Source: Chara braunii
Lineage: Eukaryota; Streptophyta; Charophyceae; Charales; Characeae
Length of the DNA stretch: 32,681 nt
Direction: 5' to 3'
Assembly: GCA_003427395.1 (NCBI GenBank)
Contig: BFEA01000073.1
Location: 916,974 to 949,654 of the forward strand
Each line of letters starts with the position of its first letter. The first letter of the stretch is position 1. A program made the position numbers and the translations under genes. The notes below the pieces were generated by a model. It worked only from the letters and a program-made list of their open reading frames with translations. It did no database searches and was not told the DNA's origin. Positions 30,394-32,681 of this stretch are shown piece after piece.

Positions 30394-30446
<53 letters not shown>
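30239..30446. repeat. A/T-rich border, (TG)n and (AATC)n cassette
   Basis: T-rich 30239-30310, TG run 30316-30355, G-rich linker with GGGGTTTGGAGACCCCTCC, AATC run 30397-30446. In reverse complement this is the same order as 16110-16405 around the gap. The A-rich/CA part equals 11221-11300. Confidence 0.85.
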
Positions 30447-30448
<2 letters not shown>

Positions 30449-30946
30449 AAAAAAAAAAAACAATCAATTAATCAATCAAGATTTTTTTATTTTATTTTTT
30501 TCACCCACCAAACCCTTCTAACGGAATTCATTTTTTTTTACTTTCGTTTTTTCTAGAGGGTAAGGTTGGGGTTCCGGCTAAGAGGTCGTCATCAACCTAT
30601 ATATGTGGTTTCGTCTGTTTTTTTGGTCCTGTGCAGGTTATCCATGAAGAGCATCGAAATTTTCATCATTGTCATTTCAGCGGGGGTTTTTCATCAAGGA
30701 CAACGTCATTTCTGTAATCCTCATTTGGCTACCGGTGGTAATCATCATCGACTTCTCTATTCGCCATCCATGTTTTTTTTTTTTTTTTTAATCTTCTTCA
30801 TGATTATCATCCGGACTTCTCTGTAAAAATTGTAATCATCGTCATCTTCTATTTTCATTATAGCAATAGTGAGCTGTCAATCTTCCACATCGTTGCCGTT
30901 AGGGCATAGCAAGTTCGACGTTCCTTAATTATTTTTGTCGATTTTA

Positions 30947-30948
<2 letters not shown>
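30447..30948. other. Unassigned AT-rich sequence
   Basis: T-rich DNA with poly-T tracts (about 30774-30789). No gene or structured repeat seen. Confidence 0.45.
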
Positions 30949-31001
<53 letters not shown>

Positions 31002-31117
31002 TACCAATCTGAATCAGTGAATCTTTATAACCATTATCATCATCATCATCATCATCTACCAATCTGAATCATCATTATCATCATCATCATCATCATCTAC
31101 CAATCTGAATCATCATT

Positions 31118-31166
<49 letters not shown>
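30949..31166. repeat. (TCA)n compound microsatellite
   Basis: TCA runs separated by the phrase CTACCAATCTGAATCA at about 31002, 31058 and 31097, so a higher-order unit of about 40-55 bases is embedded in the trinucleotide array. Confidence 0.93.
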
Positions 31167-32320
31167 CGGCTTCTTTATTCATTTTTTCATCAATCAGTAG
31201 TTATCTCTGCGTTGGTGGTTATATTCTCATCTCCCAGATGGTGGTTATATTCTAATCTCCCAGATAGGCTATGGTCTAGTTGGTAGGTAGGTTGGTCAGG
31301 AAGGGAGCGCTACTCCGCAAGGGTAATACAAGGTGGGAGGTGATTGCCCTCCAGGGAGTAGATGCAGATGATGTGAGCTGACCTGGGCTGGGGCTGGGAG
31401 ATATGTATGGGGGCGCATTATCTTCTGGCGGAGGCAGACTAGGTCAGAGTGTTAGTTTTGAGGTATACCTTTTGGGGGAACCGGTTACATCAAGCCTCAA
31501 GGTAGAAGGGAATGGGGAGGTTCCCTCTCTCGTTGGGGCTGGGGTTGGGCTCAGCGGAGGCAGTGAGAGGAGAAGAGGAAATGAGGAGAGAGGAGGAGAA
31601 TACATGGAAGAAGGGGAGGGGTGGAGAGAAATAATCATCAGCGTCGTCATCATTATCCATCATCTTTGTGATCATCTCAGAGTACTCGTCAAATTTCATC
31701 ATCAGAAAGTTTTGCTGATCAGGATTCTGATATTATCAAATCCTCGATTTCTGGTTGGCATTCTAGATTAGTTAATTTCCTAATTGAGTCTTCTTGTGCA
31801 ATGGCCAGGTTGAGTTAGCGCCAGAACGACGCTAGTCGGCGCTGGGGCAGTGCCCTGTAACCTGCTTATGTAGGAGCTTGAGGTTTTGTATAGAGGTCTG
31901 GAATTGCCGAGGGAGGAAGGCAATCTGCAAACTTGACTAATGGCTACAATCTGGCCGACAATGGTCGAAGCTGGGGTGGGTAGCGCTGCCCTGTAACCGA
32001 GCCAAATTGGGGTGTGAGACCGGGAAGAGGCTTGATTGGTGCACATCACAGGCTCAATTGTGATTGGTTGTTTGGAATGGATACAGGAAATTAGGGATAG
32101 GATAGTAATTCAGTGCTGAGTAGACAATCTTTCTGATTAGTCATCATCTAGCTCTATTTCATGACCTCAATCACCCACTCTGACATCCTAAATCATCCAA
32201 AATGATCCTTCACCCCAAATTTTCATCAATTGTCAATCATCTATGTATTCCCATTATAAGGGACGCTGGGTCCGGTTCCCAGCACGTGATGCTCCCCACG
32301 AATAGATTGGAGCATTTATT
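31167..32320. other. Unassigned sequence, no supported gene
   Basis: The plus-strand frame 31403-31771 (122 codons) is Gly/Glu-rich without motif. The phrase GCCCTGTAACC occurs at about 31851 and 31989, suggesting a diverged local duplication of about 140 bases. I call no gene. Confidence 0.45.
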
Positions 32321-32341
32321 AAAAAAAAAAAAAAAAAAAAA
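32321..32341. repeat. (A)21 homopolymer
   Basis: Run of 21 A residues immediately followed by a perfect palindrome at 32344-32363. It could be the tail of a retroposed sequence on the plus strand, but no head was recognised. Confidence 0.9.
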
Positions 32342-32343
32342 GG

Positions 32344-32363
32344 TTGGGGTTCCGGAACCCCAA
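32344..32363. repeat. 20-bp perfect palindrome
   Basis: TTGGGGTTCCGGAACCCCAA is a perfect palindrome with no spacer. A half-site (GGTTGGGGTTCCGG) occurs at about 30564. Confidence 0.9.
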
Positions 32364-32429
32364 TCTGCAACACCTGACCCCAAACCCCTCCCCCTCTTGC
32401 CGCTACGCGGCCGAAAAAATCATCGAGGC

Positions 32430-32480
32430 CGCGGTCATGACCGCGAGGTAGCGGCCATGACTGCAAGCCGCGGTCGTGAC
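32430..32480. repeat. Palindrome CGCGGTCATGACCGCG and two decayed copies
   Basis: The 16-bp perfect palindrome at 32430-32445 is followed by GCGGCCATGACTGC and GCGGTCGTGAC, at roughly 20-base spacing. It looks like a three-copy palindromic repeat. Confidence 0.8.
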
Positions 32481-32681
32481 TACAACAACCGTGGCCGGGG
32501 GGGGTTCATAATGTGTTGGTGTAGCTCACCATGTATCTATCTCTCTTTCCCAGCCGACCGGTCCATCTGTCTCCCTCTCGCTCCACAACCTATGTAGCCT
32601 ACCCCACCCTCTCCCTATTGCCCCTCTTTCCACGGGCTATTGTCATGTATTTACACACGTGCGGGCTATCCGGGGGGGGGG

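Noticed and set aside
30949-31166. Regularly spaced CTACCAATCTGAATCA units as a possible CRISPR-like array
   Set aside because: The spacers are TCA repeats rather than unique sequence, in a eukaryotic context. It is a compound microsatellite.
31268-31420. tRNA-like A box TGGTCTAGTTGG
   Set aside because: The A box fits the consensus, but no B box follows and no cloverleaf can be drawn, so it is neither a tRNA nor a SINE on present evidence.
32202-32597. 131-codon frame with Arg-Gly-rich stretch
   Set aside because: It translates poly-A and the palindromic CGCGGTCATGAC repeats, with no independent sign of coding.

Overview
This is a eukaryotic, repeat-dominated stretch of nuclear DNA with no intact gene that I can defend. 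It holds long dinucleotide and trinucleotide microsatellites, two satellite arrays, retroelement remains, a tRNA-derived SINE, a scaffold gap of 225 Ns and a sequencing-adapter relic. The gag style (CCHC knuckle, coiled-coil leader) and a plastid-type 16S rRNA fragment suggest a plant-lineage genome. A charophyte alga such as Chara is my best guess, from remembered gag style only, and it is weak.

Layout. (1) 1-2.2 kb: microsatellites and unassigned DNA. (2) 3.0-6.2 kb, minus strand: at least four tandem, decayed copies of one protein-coding unit from a family I do not recognise. The copies share an ordered series of motifs but are broken by frameshifts and stops. This is the best candidate for something undescribed. 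(3) 6.2-9.0 kb: unassigned DNA containing a 111-base 16S rRNA fragment. (4) 9.2-9.55 kb: a (GA)n tract duplicated around an exact Tn5/Nextera mosaic end, so an assembly artefact. (5) 9.6-15.4 kb, plus strand: a 53-bp minisatellite, the C-terminal half of a Penelope-like reverse transcriptase, a 3' hairpin, a (CA)n tract, a 1.84 kb insertion with short inverted ends that contains a SINE, then a 2.3 kb block. (6) 15.4-16.6 kb: unassigned DNA, microsatellites and the gap. (7) 16.6-18.6 kb: a broken gag gene without pol. (8) 18.6-22.0 kb: purine-rich DNA packed with short perfect hairpins, including a recurring hairpin module, ending near a TATA box. (9) 22.45-25.17 kb: a (TTC)n tract, then a 172-bp satellite (7 copies) and a 78-bp satellite (15 copies). 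(10) 25.97-30.24 kb, minus strand: the same 53-bp minisatellite, the N-terminal half of the same kind of reverse transcriptase, and an inverted copy of the 2.3 kb block. (11) 30.3-32.7 kb: microsatellites and short palindromes.

The two reverse-transcriptase halves explain each other. The family appears to consist of a 2.3 kb leader (possibly a pseudo-LTR), an ORF with the reverse transcriptase interrupted by the 53-bp minisatellite, a hairpin, and then another leader. The left locus preserves the 3' half plus the next leader. The right locus preserves the leader plus the 5' half in inverse orientation.
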